Of a stretch of 64,000 bases of DNA, positions 45,491 to 53,692 are shown piece after piece. Location: contig NZ_JANUQM010000010.1 in the NCBI RefSeq assembly GCF_030386795.1, positions 62,001 through 126,000 on the forward strand, in the 5' to 3' direction. Made by a program: the position numbers and the translations under genes. Origin of the DNA: Streptomyces sp. S.PNR 29 (GTDB lineage: Bacteria > Actinomycetota > Actinomycetes > Streptomycetales > Streptomycetaceae). The notes below the pieces were generated by a model. That model made no database searches. It worked only from the letters and a program-made list of their open reading frames with translations, and was not told where the DNA came from. Within the stretch, counting starts at the first letter, position 1, and every line of letters begins with the position of its first letter.

Positions 45491-47410
45491 TCACCTCACG
45501 ATGGTGGCTACGGGCAGCTTCTCGATCCGGATCGCCGACGCCTTGAACTCCGCCGTCCCCGCGATCGGGCAGTTCGCCTCGATCGTCAGCTGGTTGGTGT
45601 CCACCTCGTCGGGGAAGTGCATGGTCATGAAGGCGAGCCCGGGCCTGAGGGCCGTGTCGATCCACACGGGCGCGGTCACCGCCCCGCGCCGCGAGGTGAC
45701 CTGGACCTCCTCACCGACCACGACGCCGTAGCGCTCGGCGTCCTCCGGGCACAGCTCGATGTACTCACCGCGCCGGAGCGGGGAGGCGAAACCGCCGCTC
45801 TGCACACCGGTGTTGTAGGAGTCGAGCCGGCGGCCGGTGGTCAGCCGGATCGGGTACTCCTCGTCGGTGAGATCGACGGGCGGATCGTGCTGGACGATCC
45901 CGAAGGGCGCCGGCCGGCCGCGCCTCGCCGGGTCCGTCTCCCACAACCTGCCGTGCAGATACGTCGGTTCGAGCCGGTCGGTGCTCGGGCAGGGCCACTG
46001 GATGCCCTGGTGCTCCTCCAGGCGCCGGTACGTCATCCCGTAGTGGTCCGGCGAGACCGACCGCAGCTCGTTCCAGACGGCCTCGGCGTCGGCGTACTTC
46101 CAGTCGTGGCCGAGGCGGGCCGCGAGGTCGCAGATGATGTCGATGTCCTCGCGTGCCTCGCCGGGCGGGGTGACGGCCCTGCGGACGCGCTGGACGCGCC
46201 GTTCGCTGTTGGTCGTCGTCCCGTCGGTCTCCGCCCAGCCGGCGGTGGCCGGGAGGACGACGTCCGCGAGCTCGGCCGTCTTCGTCAGGAAGATGTCCTG
46301 CACGACGAGGAAGTCCAGCGCCTTCATCCGGCGCACGGCCTGTTCGCTGTCGGCCTCCGACTGCGCCGGGTTCTCGCCGATGCAGTAGACGGCACGGAGC
46401 GTGCCCTCCTCCATCGCCTCGAACATCTGCGTGAGGTTCAGCCCGTAGTGCGGCTGGATGACGGTGTCCCAGGCCGACTCGAACTTCAGCCGGCTGTCGG
46501 CATCCAGGATGTCCTGGAAGCCGGGCAGGCGGTTGGGGATCGCGCCCATGTCGCCGCCGCCCTGCACGTTGTTCTGGCCGCGCAGGGGCTGCAGGCCCGA
46601 GCCGTAGCGGCCGACGTGGCCGGTGAGCAGGGACAGGTTGATCAGGGCGCGGACGTTGTCGGTGCCGTTGTGGTGCTCGGTGATGCCGAGGGTCCAGCAC
46701 AGCTGGGCGCGCTCGGCGCGGGCGTAGGCGTGTGCCAACTCCCTGATGGCGGCGGCCGGCACGCCCGTCACCTTCTCGGCGAGCGACAGGGTCCAGGGCT
46801 CGACCAGCGCCCTGTACTCCTCGAAGCCGGTGGTCGCCCGCTCGATGAACGCCTCGTTGGCCAGCCCCGCGTGGATGATCTCGCGGCCGATCGCGTGCGC
46901 CATGGGGATGTCCGTGCCGACGTCGATGCCGAGCCAGCTCTCCGCCCACTCGGCGGTGCTCGTCCGCCGTGGATCGACCGCGTACATCCGGGCGCCGTTC
47001 CGGATCCCCTTCAGCACGTGCTGGAAGAAGATGGGGTGCGCGAAGCGGGCGTTGGAGCCCCACATCACGATGACGTCGGTGTGCTCGATCTCCTCGTACG
47101 ACGATGTCCCGCCGCCGGAGCCGAACGCGGCCGACAGACCCGCCACGCTCGGCGCGTGGCAGGTGCGGTTGCAGGAGTCGACGTTGTTGGTGCCCATCAC
47201 CACGCGGGCGAACTTCTGCGCCACGTAGTTCATCTCGTTGGTGGCGCGGGCGCAGGAGAACATCCCGAACGCGCCGCGGGCCGCTGCCAGGCCCCGCGCC
47301 GCCCGGTCCAGCGCCTCGTCCCAGCTCGCGCGGCGGAACGGTTCGTCCCGCGAGTCCCTGACCAGGGGATGGGTGAGCCGTGTGTAGGGCTTCGGTTGGC
47401 GTTTCCTCAT
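45491..47410 (-). CDS. Formate dehydrogenase catalytic (molybdopterin) subunit, lacking its N-terminal FeS domain
   Basis: 639 residues. The bis-MGD oxidoreductase core is complete: CARATNEMNYVAQKFARVV, the active-site motif NNVDSCNRTCHAPSVAGL with Cys as molybdenum ligand (selenocysteine in some homologues) and the following His, VMWGSNARFAHP, GQNNVQGGGDMG, IGENPAQSEAD and a C-terminal MopB domain (RLTTGRRLDSYNTGVQSGG). It begins at a point that corresponds to just after the first FeS cluster of usual FdhA, which is supplied by the gene at 42811-43671. First functional gene of the operon. Its ATG overlaps the stop of a decayed upstream gene. Confidence 0.94.
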   Translation of the reverse strand: MRKRQPKPYTRLTHPLVRDSRDEPFRRASWDEALDRAARGLAAARGAFGMFSCARATNEMNYVAQKFARVVMGTNNVDSCNRTCHAPSVAGLSAAFGSGGGTSSYEEIEHTDVIVMWGSNARFAHPIFFQHVLKGIRNGARMYAVDPRRTSTAEWAESWLGIDVGTDIPMAHAIGREIIHAGLANEAFIERATTGFEEYRALVEPWTLSLAEKVTGVPAAAIRELAHAYARAERAQLCWTLGITEHHNGTDNVRALINLSLLTGHVGRYGSGLQPLRGQNNVQGGGDMGAIPNRLPGFQDILDADSRLKFESAWDTVIQPHYGLNLTQMFEAMEEGTLRAVYCIGENPAQSEADSEQAVRRMKALDFLVVQDIFLTKTAELADVVLPATAGWAETDGTTTNSERRVQRVRRAVTPPGEAREDIDIICDLAARLGHDWKYADAEAVWNELRSVSPDHYGMTYRRLEEHQGIQWPCPSTDRLEPTYLHGRLWETDPARRGRPAPFGIVQHDPPVDLTDEEYPIRLTTGRRLDSYNTGVQSGGFASPLRRGEYIELCPEDAERYGVVVGEEVQVTSRRGAVTAPVWIDTALRPGLAFMTMHFPDEVDTNQLTIEANCPIAGTAEFKASAIRIEKLPVATIVR

Positions 47411-48075
47411 GCGGCGCTCCTCAGCGCGAGCAGGTCCGAGAGGGCGTGCACGGTGCGCAGGGTGGGCACCTCCACGCCGTTGATGTCCGCCAGCTCGACG
47501 ACGGCCGCGAGGAGGACATCGAGTTCGAGCGGCTTGCCGCGCTCCAGGTCCTGGAGCGTGGAGGTGCGGTGGTCGCCGACCCGCTCGGCGCCGGCGAGGC
47601 GGCGCTCGATGGAGACGCCGACCTCGCAGCCGAGGGCCCGGGCGACCGGGTGAGCGTCTCGGTCATCATGATCTCGACGACCCTGCGGGTGCCGCCGTGC
47701 AGGCACATCTGCCGCATGGTGGCGCGGGCCAGGGCGCTGATCGGGTTGAAGGAGATGTTCCCGAGCAGCTTCACCCAGATGTCGCCCCGCAGCTCCGGCT
47801 CGACCGGGCACTTCGGACCGCCCGCCCGCATCGCCTCGCTGAAGGCCAGACAGCGCGCCGAGACGCTGCGGTCGGGTTCGCCGACGGAGAACCGGGTCCC
47901 TCCCAAGTGGCCTACGAGGCCGGGGCCTTCGCGGGCTGCGCACCCGAACTCCGTGCCGCCTCATGGCCGCCAGATGCGGTCCACGGGCGATGAGATGCAC
48001 GTCGGTACCCGCGCGATGGAGCGCGGCTCCGACGTAGGCGCCGATCGCACCGGCGCCGAGGACTGCGACTTTCAT
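47407..48075 (-). pseudogene. Decayed 2-dehydropantoate 2-reductase-like gene, coupled to fdh
   Basis: The first ~46 codons give a good NADP-binding start (KVAVLGAGAIGAYVGAALHR), then the frame is lost. The middle region (about 47905-47655) reads correctly only in another frame: GEPDRSVSARC, WVKLLGNISFNPISALARAT, GGTRRVVEIMMTETLT. From about 47650 the first frame makes sense again (ALGCEVGVSIERRLAGAERVG to the stop). Roughly 90-100 residues seem to be missing between RVRSP and GGTRFSVGEP. The two shifts cancel, so a 222-codon frame remains open and ends by ATGA overlap with the formate dehydrogenase start. The reductase itself cannot work. Confidence 0.85.
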
Positions 48076-48133
48076 GGCGAGCGAGCTCCGTTCGGTCGAG
48101 GGTACCGAGGAACTGCCGAACGCTGTCGACGAA

Positions 48134-48149
48134 ATATTGTCTACAGTAT
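48134..48149. promoter_or_regulatory. Candidate GntR (FCD) operator upstream of the fdh operon
   Basis: ATATTGTCTACAGTAT is an imperfect palindrome with the TGT-N2-ACA core of FadR-like GntR sites, about 60 bp upstream of the 48075 start. A related sequence (ACTGTAGAC) precedes the GntR gene at 50999. Confidence 0.5.
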
Positions 48150-48300
48150 GGGACTTGGCTCAGCAAGGGTGCGCGCAGCACCTGACGCAGCCTTGGAAAC
48201 CGGTCGGTACGACCGTTCACCGCGCCCTGGATACCGCTCACCGCATACGGTCGACGCGCCGCCTTTCCAACTCCCCCCTGTCTTCCTACCGTTCGGGATC

Positions 48301-49632
48301 ATGAGTCCCCCCATCGCACCCCCCGGCTGGAGCCGCTGGCTCGTTCCCCCCGCCGCCCTCGCGGTCCACCTCTCCATCGGCCAGGCCTACGCCTGGTCCG
48401 TCTTCAAGCCGCCGCTGGAGTCCGCGCTCGGCCTGAGCGGCACGCAGAGCGCACTGCCGTTCCAGCTCGGCATCGTCATGCTCGGCCTGTCGGCCGCGTT
48501 CGGCGGCACGCTGGTGGAACGCAACGGGCCGCGCTGGGCGATGACCGTCGCCCTGGTCTGCTTCTCGTCCGGCTTCCTGCTCTCCGCGCTGGGCGCGGCC
48601 ACCGAGCAGTACTGGCTGATCGTCCTCGGCTACGGCTTCGTCGGCGGTATCGGTCTCGGCATCGGCTACATCTCGCCCGTCTCCACACTCATCAAGTGGT
48701 TCCCGGACCGGCCCGGCATGGCCACCGGCATCGCCATCATGGGCTTCGGCGGAGGCGCGCTCATCGCCTCCCCGTGGTCGGCGCAGATGCTGGAGTCGTT
48801 CGGCACCGACAACTCCGGGATCGCGCTCGCGTTCCTGGTGCACGGGCTGTCGTACGCGGTCTTCATGCTGCTCGGCGTGCTGCTGGTGCGGGTGCCGCGC
48901 GGCGAGCGGCCGGTCGGCAGCGGGCCGAGCGCCGTCGAGGGGCCGCAGGTCTCGGCCCGTAGTGCCGTACGCACCCCGCAGTTCTGGTTCCTGTGGATCG
49001 TGCTCTGCACGAACGTCACCGCGGGCATCGGCATCCTGGAGAAGGCCGCGCCGATGATCACGGACTTCTTCGCGGACACCTCGACGCCGGTGTCGGTCTC
49101 CGCGGCGGCCGGTTTCGTCGCGCTGCTGTCGGCGGCCAACATGGCGGGCCGGATCGGCTGGTCGTCGACCTCCGACCTGATCGGGCGGAAGAACATCTAC
49201 CGCGTCTACCTGGGCGCCGGCGCGCTGATGTACGCGCTCATCGCCCTGTTCGGAGACTCCTCCAAGCCGCTGTTCATCCTGTGCGCGCTGGTGATCCTCT
49301 CCTTCTACGGCGGAGGCTTCGCGACGATCCCCGCCTACCTGAAGGACCTCTTCGGCACCCACCAGGTCGGCGCGATCCACGGGCGGCTGCTCACCGCCTG
49401 GTCCACGGCCGGTGTCCTCGGGCCGCTGATCGTGAACTGGATCGCCGACCGGCAGGAGGAGGCGGGCCGGCACGGTTCGTCCCTGTACGGCCTGTCGTTC
49501 GTCATCATGATCGGGCTGCTGGTCGTCGGTTTCGTCGCCAACGAACTCGTCCGGCCCGTCCATCCCCGCCACCACATCCCCGCACCCGAGGAGGCCGCCG
49601 ATGACCGGCGACAGCAGCCAGAGTCCGCCTAG
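48301..49632 (+). CDS. OFA-family MFS transporter (oxalate/formate antiporter type)
   Basis: 443 residues, twelve membrane helices. It has the OFA start pattern (WLVPPAALAVHLSIGQAYAW, then SVFKPPLE) and the central YISPVSTLIKWFPDRPGMATG, typical of this subfamily of major facilitators that exchange oxalate, formate or other small monocarboxylates. Divergent from the formate dehydrogenase operon across ~225 bp holding a GntR-type site, which supports formate as the substrate. Its last 32 bp overlap a 44-codon gene for a tiny partner. Confidence 0.9.
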   Translation: MSPPIAPPGWSRWLVPPAALAVHLSIGQAYAWSVFKPPLESALGLSGTQSALPFQLGIVMLGLSAAFGGTLVERNGPRWAMTVALVCFSSGFLLSALGAATEQYWLIVLGYGFVGGIGLGIGYISPVSTLIKWFPDRPGMATGIAIMGFGGGALIASPWSAQMLESFGTDNSGIALAFLVHGLSYAVFMLLGVLLVRVPRGERPVGSGPSAVEGPQVSARSAVRTPQFWFLWIVLCTNVTAGIGILEKAAPMITDFFADTSTPVSVSAAAGFVALLSAANMAGRIGWSSTSDLIGRKNIYRVYLGAGALMYALIALFGDSSKPLFILCALVILSFYGGGFATIPAYLKDLFGTHQVGAIHGRLLTAWSTAGVLGPLIVNWIADRQEEAGRHGSSLYGLSFVIMIGLLVVGFVANELVRPVHPRHHIPAPEEAADDRRQQPESA

Positions 49633-49735
49633 CCGACGCGGGCTGATCGCCTTCGCCTGGCTGTGGGTGGGGACGCCGCTCGCCTACGGGCTGTACCAAC
49701 TGGTGCGGAAGGCGGCGCAGCTGTTCACCGGGTGA
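49601..49735 (+). CDS. Small subunit of the OFA-type MFS transporter
   Basis: 44 codons from the ATG at 49601, with GAGGAGG ten bases upstream, ending TGA at 49735. The product has one hydrophobic helix (GLIAFAWLWVGTPLAYGLYQL) and a basic end (VRKAAQ). The pattern R-x-L-I-A-F-A-W-L-W-V-x-I/T-P-L-x-Y-G fits the short MFS transporter small subunit family that sits behind OFA transporters in actinobacteria (recalled, not searched). It overlaps the transporter gene by 32 bp in another frame, so translation is coupled. Confidence 0.75.
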   Translation: MTGDSSQSPPSRRGLIAFAWLWVGTPLAYGLYQLVRKAAQLFTG

Positions 49736-49893
49736 CGGTCCCTGGGCGCGGGACAGGTGCTCCGGCGTCCAAGGGCATGACGGAAGCCGACAAGCCGGAC
49801 ACGGGAATCCTGTCGCTTCACCTGCCGTCGTACCCGCGAGTCACTGATCACACTGGTGAACCCGTGACCTGAGGCAACGAGGGGGAACCACCC

Positions 49894-50832
49894 ATGAACG
49901 GCTCGCGCATCACCGCCGTCGGCCATTACCAGCCCGCCAAGGTACTCACCAACGAGGACCTGGCGGGCATGGTCGACACCAGCGACGAGTGGATCAGCAC
50001 CCGGGTGGGCATCCGCACCCGCCGTATCGCCGGGCCCGACGAGCCGGTCGACGAACTCGCCGCGCACGCCGCCGCCAAGGCCCTGGCGACGGCGGGCCTC
50101 GCCCCCGCGGACATCGACCTGGTCCTGGTGGCGACCTCCACCGCCATCGACCGCTCGCCCAACACGGCCGCCCGGGTCGCGGCCCGGCTCGGCATCCCGC
50201 AGCCGGCCGCGATGGACGTCAACGTGGTGTGCGCCGGCTTCACGCACGCCCTCGCCACCGCCGACCACACCGTCCGCGCCGGCGCGGCGAGCCGCGCACT
50301 CGTCATCGGGGCCGACAAGATGTCCGACGTGGCCGACTGGACCGACCGCACCACCTGTGTGCTCGTCGGCGACGGGGCGGGGGCCGCCGTCGTGGAGGCC
50401 TCGGGGCAGCCGGGGATCGGGCCCGTACTGTGGGGGTCGGTGCCCGAGATGGGGCAGGCGGTGCGGATCGAGGGCACGCCCCCGCGGTTCGCCCAGGAGG
50501 GGCAGAGCGTCTACCGCTGGGCGACCACCCAGCTGCCGCCGCTGGCCCGCCGGGCGTGCGAGCGGGCGGGACTGGCGCCGGAGGACCTCGCCGCGGTCGT
50601 GCTGCACCAGGCGAACCTGCGCATCATCGAGCCCCTCGCCCAGCGGATCGGAGCCGTCAACGCCGTTGTCGCGCGCGATGTGTCCGAGTCCGGCAACACC
50701 TCGGCGGCCAGCATCCCGCTCGCCTTCTCCAAGCTGCTGGAGCAGGGCCGCATCTCCACCGGCGACCCGGTGCTGCTCTTCGGGTTCGGGGGCAACCTGT
50801 CATACGCCGGCCAGGTCGTCCGCTGCCCCTGA
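49894..50832 (+). CDS. 3-oxoacyl-ACP synthase III (KAS III) family
   Basis: 312 residues. Catalytic triad visible: Cys in MDVNVVCAGFTHA, His in VVLHQANLRI, Asn in VSESGNTSAAS. The start (ITAVGHYQPAKVLTNEDL, then DTSDEWISTRVGIRTRRIA) is the FabH pattern. Such enzymes condense an acyl-CoA with malonyl-ACP or make related thioesters. No acyl carrier protein or other fab gene is adjacent, so it is a stand-alone copy outside the main fatty acid cluster, possibly recruited for a special acyl unit. Confidence 0.92.
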   Translation: MNGSRITAVGHYQPAKVLTNEDLAGMVDTSDEWISTRVGIRTRRIAGPDEPVDELAAHAAAKALATAGLAPADIDLVLVATSTAIDRSPNTAARVAARLGIPQPAAMDVNVVCAGFTHALATADHTVRAGAASRALVIGADKMSDVADWTDRTTCVLVGDGAGAAVVEASGQPGIGPVLWGSVPEMGQAVRIEGTPPRFAQEGQSVYRWATTQLPPLARRACERAGLAPEDLAAVVLHQANLRIIEPLAQRIGAVNAVVARDVSESGNTSAASIPLAFSKLLEQGRISTGDPVLLFGFGGNLSYAGQVVRCP

Positions 50833-50894
50833 GCGGCCGCGCCGCACGCGGTGCGACGAGCCCGACGCGCCGTCCCCCTGGCTCATGCGCGCCG

Positions 50895-50926
50895 TAGACT
50901 GTAGACGAAAGACAATCGATACTGTC
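50895..50926. promoter_or_regulatory. Candidate autoregulatory site of the GntR gene
   Basis: The stretch contains ACTGTAGAC (50898-50906) and ATACTGTC (50919-50926). The first element is shared, in reverse orientation, with the palindrome at 48134-48149. Located about 75-100 bp before the GntR start. Confidence 0.45.
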
Positions 50927-50998
50927 CTTACCGTCACGCCTACGGCCACTCCGGCTTGCCGGCTGCCGTGCACGGCCCTGCCGAGGAGGGGGACCGCG

Positions 50999-51676
50999 AT
51001 GTTGTCGACAGGACTGCCGCAGGGGGCGGTGCCCAAGCTGGAACGACCCGGACCGCTGCGGGACCGCGTCTATGAGGCCCTGCTCGAACTCATCACCACG
51101 CGCGCGCTCCAGCCGGGCCAGCATCTCGTCGAGAGCGAACTCGCCGGCCACCTCGGCGTCTCCCGGCAGCCGGTCCGCGAGGCGCTGCAGCGGCTGAACA
51201 CCGAGGGGTGGGTCGATCTGCGGCCCGCCCAGGGCGCGTTCGTGCACGAGCCCACGGAGGAGGAGGCCGACCAGCTCCTGACGGTCCGTACGCTCCTGGA
51301 GGCCGAGGCCGCGCGGCTCGCCGCCGCGAACGCGGGCAGCGCGGGCATCGCCGTCCTGGAGGAGCTGTGCGAGGAGGGCGAGCGGGCCGTCGCCGCCGAC
51401 GACGTGGACGGCGCCGTCGCCATGAACGCCCGCTTTCACGCCAAGGTCATGGAACTCGCCGGCAACGCGGTCCTCGCCGAACTCGCGGGGCAGGTCGACC
51501 GCCGGGTGCGCTGGTACTACACGCCGATCGCCCGGCAGCGCGGCCGGCAGTCCTGGATCGAACACCGCGAACTGATCGCCGCGATCGCCGACCGCGACGA
51601 GCAGCGCGCCACGCAGCTGATGCGCGAACACACCGAGCACACCCGGCGCTCGTACCACGAGCGCTCGCGTTCCTAG
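50999..51676 (+). CDS. GntR-family regulator with FCD domain
   Basis: 225 residues, GAGGAGGGGG before the ATG. Winged HTH: VYEALLELITTRALQPGQHL, then ELAGHLGVSRQPVREALQRL and AFVHEP. The all-helical FCD sensor has Asp/His metal-ligand candidates (ARFHAKVMELAGN; IEHRELIAAIADRD; MREHTEHT). FCD regulators usually respond to organic acids such as pyruvate, lactate or glycolate-type molecules. Together with the motif shared with the fdh promoter it is a candidate controller of formate or oxalate metabolism. Confidence 0.9.
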   Translation: MLSTGLPQGAVPKLERPGPLRDRVYEALLELITTRALQPGQHLVESELAGHLGVSRQPVREALQRLNTEGWVDLRPAQGAFVHEPTEEEADQLLTVRTLLEAEAARLAAANAGSAGIAVLEELCEEGERAVAADDVDGAVAMNARFHAKVMELAGNAVLAELAGQVDRRVRWYYTPIARQRGRQSWIEHRELIAAIADRDEQRATQLMREHTEHTRRSYHERSRS

Positions 51677-51711
51677 GTCTCGTTCGGTCGGGCCGGCCTG
51701 GCCGTTCGCGC

Positions 51712-52128
51712 TCAGCCGGCCGCGAGTACCGCCTGCGTCTGCGTCGTCTGCCCCACCAGGCCGCCGTCCTCGTCGTACAGGTCCGTCCGGACCGCGACGA
51801 AGGAGCGGCCCACGTGCACCGGCCGCGCCTCGGCGCGGACCACGCCCGACCGCACGGCGCGGAAGAAGTTCGTCTTCGACTCGACCGTCGACGTGCTCGC
51901 GCCCGGCGGCAGGTTGAGGAACGCGCACACCGCGCCGGCCGTGTCGGCGAGCGTCATCAGAGCCCCGCCGTGCAGCACACCGCCCAGCGTGCACAGGCCT
52001 GCGGCCCAGGGCAGGGTCGCCTCGACGCGGGCGGCACCGGCCTCCTGAAGGGAGATGCCCAGTTCTCCGGCGAACGGGACCGCGGCCAACAGCGCTTCCG
52101 GGCTCGGGACGTTCGGGCTGTCGGGCAT
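51712..52128 (-). CDS. PaaI-type hotdog thioesterase
   Basis: 138 residues. Hotdog-fold thioesterase with the family motif VLHGGALMTLADTAGAVCAF, where the HGG-x(5)-AD segment carries the catalytic acid, and a C-terminal strand RTDLYDEDGGLVGQTTQTQ. It hydrolyses a medium or aromatic acyl-CoA. Convergent with the GntR gene (35 bp) and divergent from the ROK gene. Confidence 0.88.
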   Translation of the reverse strand: MPDSPNVPSPEALLAAVPFAGELGISLQEAGAARVEATLPWAAGLCTLGGVLHGGALMTLADTAGAVCAFLNLPPGASTSTVESKTNFFRAVRSGVVRAEARPVHVGRSFVAVRTDLYDEDGGLVGQTTQTQAVLAAG

Positions 52129-52370
52129 GAGGAACCTCTCGGTGCGGCAACACGGGCCGCTCCAGCATGTCCCGGTTCCCGGCCGTGGTCGATGACCCGG
52201 GAGGTAAGGCACGCACGACGAGTCTTTGTCCTGTGAGTGGAGAAAGTAAGGCCAATTCCTGCGCGACTTCTTCCCCCAGCCGTTGGCCGCTGCTACGTTC
52301 CCTTGAAAAGCAAGCCACGGAAGTGGCGGGAAACCGGCGCGCACAGGCCGATCGAGGCGGGGAGGGGTTC

Positions 52371-53561
52371 GTGAGACGCATGACGGCACGGCCCGCGAAC
52401 GCCCACCAGGCCCGGCTGCTGAAACTGCTGCGCGACGGTGGCCCCCACTCCCGCGCCCAGCTGGGCGACCAGGTCGACCTCTCCCGGTCCAAGCTGGCCG
52501 TGGAGGTGGACCGGCTGCTGGAGACGGGGCTGGTCGTGGCCGACGGGCTCGCCGCCTCCCGCGGCGGCCGCCGCTCGCACAACATCCGCCTCGACCCCGG
52601 CCTGCGCTTCCTCGGCATCGACATCGGCGCGACGTCGGTCGACGTCGCCGTCACCAACGCCGAACTGGAGATCCTCGGGCACCTCGACCAGCCCATGGAC
52701 GTACGCGAGGGCCCGGTCGCGGTCTTCGAGCAAGTCCTGTCCATGGCCGCGAAGTTGAAGGCCTCGGGGCACGCGGAGGGCTTCGACGGCGCCGGCATCG
52801 GCGTCCCGGGCCCCGTCCGCTTCCCCGAAGGCGTCCCGGTGGCCCCGCCGATCATGCCCGGCTGGGACGGCTTCCCCGTGCGGGAGGCGCTCAGTCAGGA
52901 ACTGGGGTGCCCGGTCATGGTCGACAACGACGTGAACCTGATGGCACTGGGGGAGCAGCACGCGGGCGTCGCCCGCACCGTCGCCGACTTCCTCTGCGTC
53001 AAGATCGGCACCGGCATCGGCTGCGGCATCGTCGTCGGCGGACGCGTCCACCGCGGTACGACGGGCAGCGCGGGCGACATCGGGCACATCCAGGCGGTGC
53101 CCGACGGCCGCCCGTGCGCCTGCGGCAACCGGGGCTGTCTGGAGGCCCACTTCAGCGGAGCGGCCCTCGCCCGCGACGCGAAGGAGGCCGCCCAGCAGGG
53201 CCTCTCGGCCGAACTCGCCGGTCGCCTGGAGACGAACGGCGCCCTGACCGCCGTGGACGTCGCCGCCGCGGCCGCCGCGGGCGACGCCACCTCCCTCGAC
53301 CTGATCCGCGAGGGCGGCACCCGCACCGGCCAGGTCATCGCCGGCCTGGTCAGCTTCTTCAACCCGGGCCTGGTCGTGATCGGCGGCGGCGTGACCGGCC
53401 TCGGCCACACCCTGCTCGCCGCGATCCGCACCCAGGTCTACCGCCAGTCGCTGCCGCTGGCGACCGGCAACCTGCCCATCGTCCTGGGAGAGCTCGGCCC
53501 CACCGCCGGAGTCATCGGCGCGGCCAGGCTCATCAGCGACCACCTCTTCTCACCCGCGTAA
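52371..53561 (+). CDS. ROK-family transcriptional regulator
   Basis: 396 residues from GTG 52371 (GGAGGGG upstream). An N-terminal winged HTH (HQARLLKLLRDGGPHSRAQL, then DLSRSKLAVEVDRLLETGLV) is joined to a ROK domain: GIDIGATSVDVAV for ATP-like binding, the sugar-kinase Asp region VMVDNDVNLMALGE, and the zinc motif CACGNRGCLEAH. ROK repressors sense sugars. It lies directly before a sugar ABC operon on the same strand, which it probably controls, as seen for ROK/ABC pairs in Streptomyces. Confidence 0.92.
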   Translation: MRRMTARPANAHQARLLKLLRDGGPHSRAQLGDQVDLSRSKLAVEVDRLLETGLVVADGLAASRGGRRSHNIRLDPGLRFLGIDIGATSVDVAVTNAELEILGHLDQPMDVREGPVAVFEQVLSMAAKLKASGHAEGFDGAGIGVPGPVRFPEGVPVAPPIMPGWDGFPVREALSQELGCPVMVDNDVNLMALGEQHAGVARTVADFLCVKIGTGIGCGIVVGGRVHRGTTGSAGDIGHIQAVPDGRPCACGNRGCLEAHFSGAALARDAKEAAQQGLSAELAGRLETNGALTAVDVAAAAAAGDATSLDLIREGGTRTGQVIAGLVSFFNPGLVVIGGGVTGLGHTLLAAIRTQVYRQSLPLATGNLPIVLGELGPTAGVIGAARLISDHLFSPA

Positions 53562-53692
53562 GTACGCGTCCCGGTACCGCGTACGCAGCACCCGCACGGC
53601 GCCCTGCTCCGCCCTTCCTGAGAACGCCTGTCTGAAAACGCCTGCCCGCAGGCGCCCTGAACCGGCCCGCACGCCAGCCAAGGGGAACACAC

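Noticed and set aside
49894..50832. KAS III gene as the start of a biosynthetic gene cluster
   Set aside because: No acyl carrier protein, other ketosynthase or tailoring genes next to it; neighbours belong to formate metabolism and regulation.
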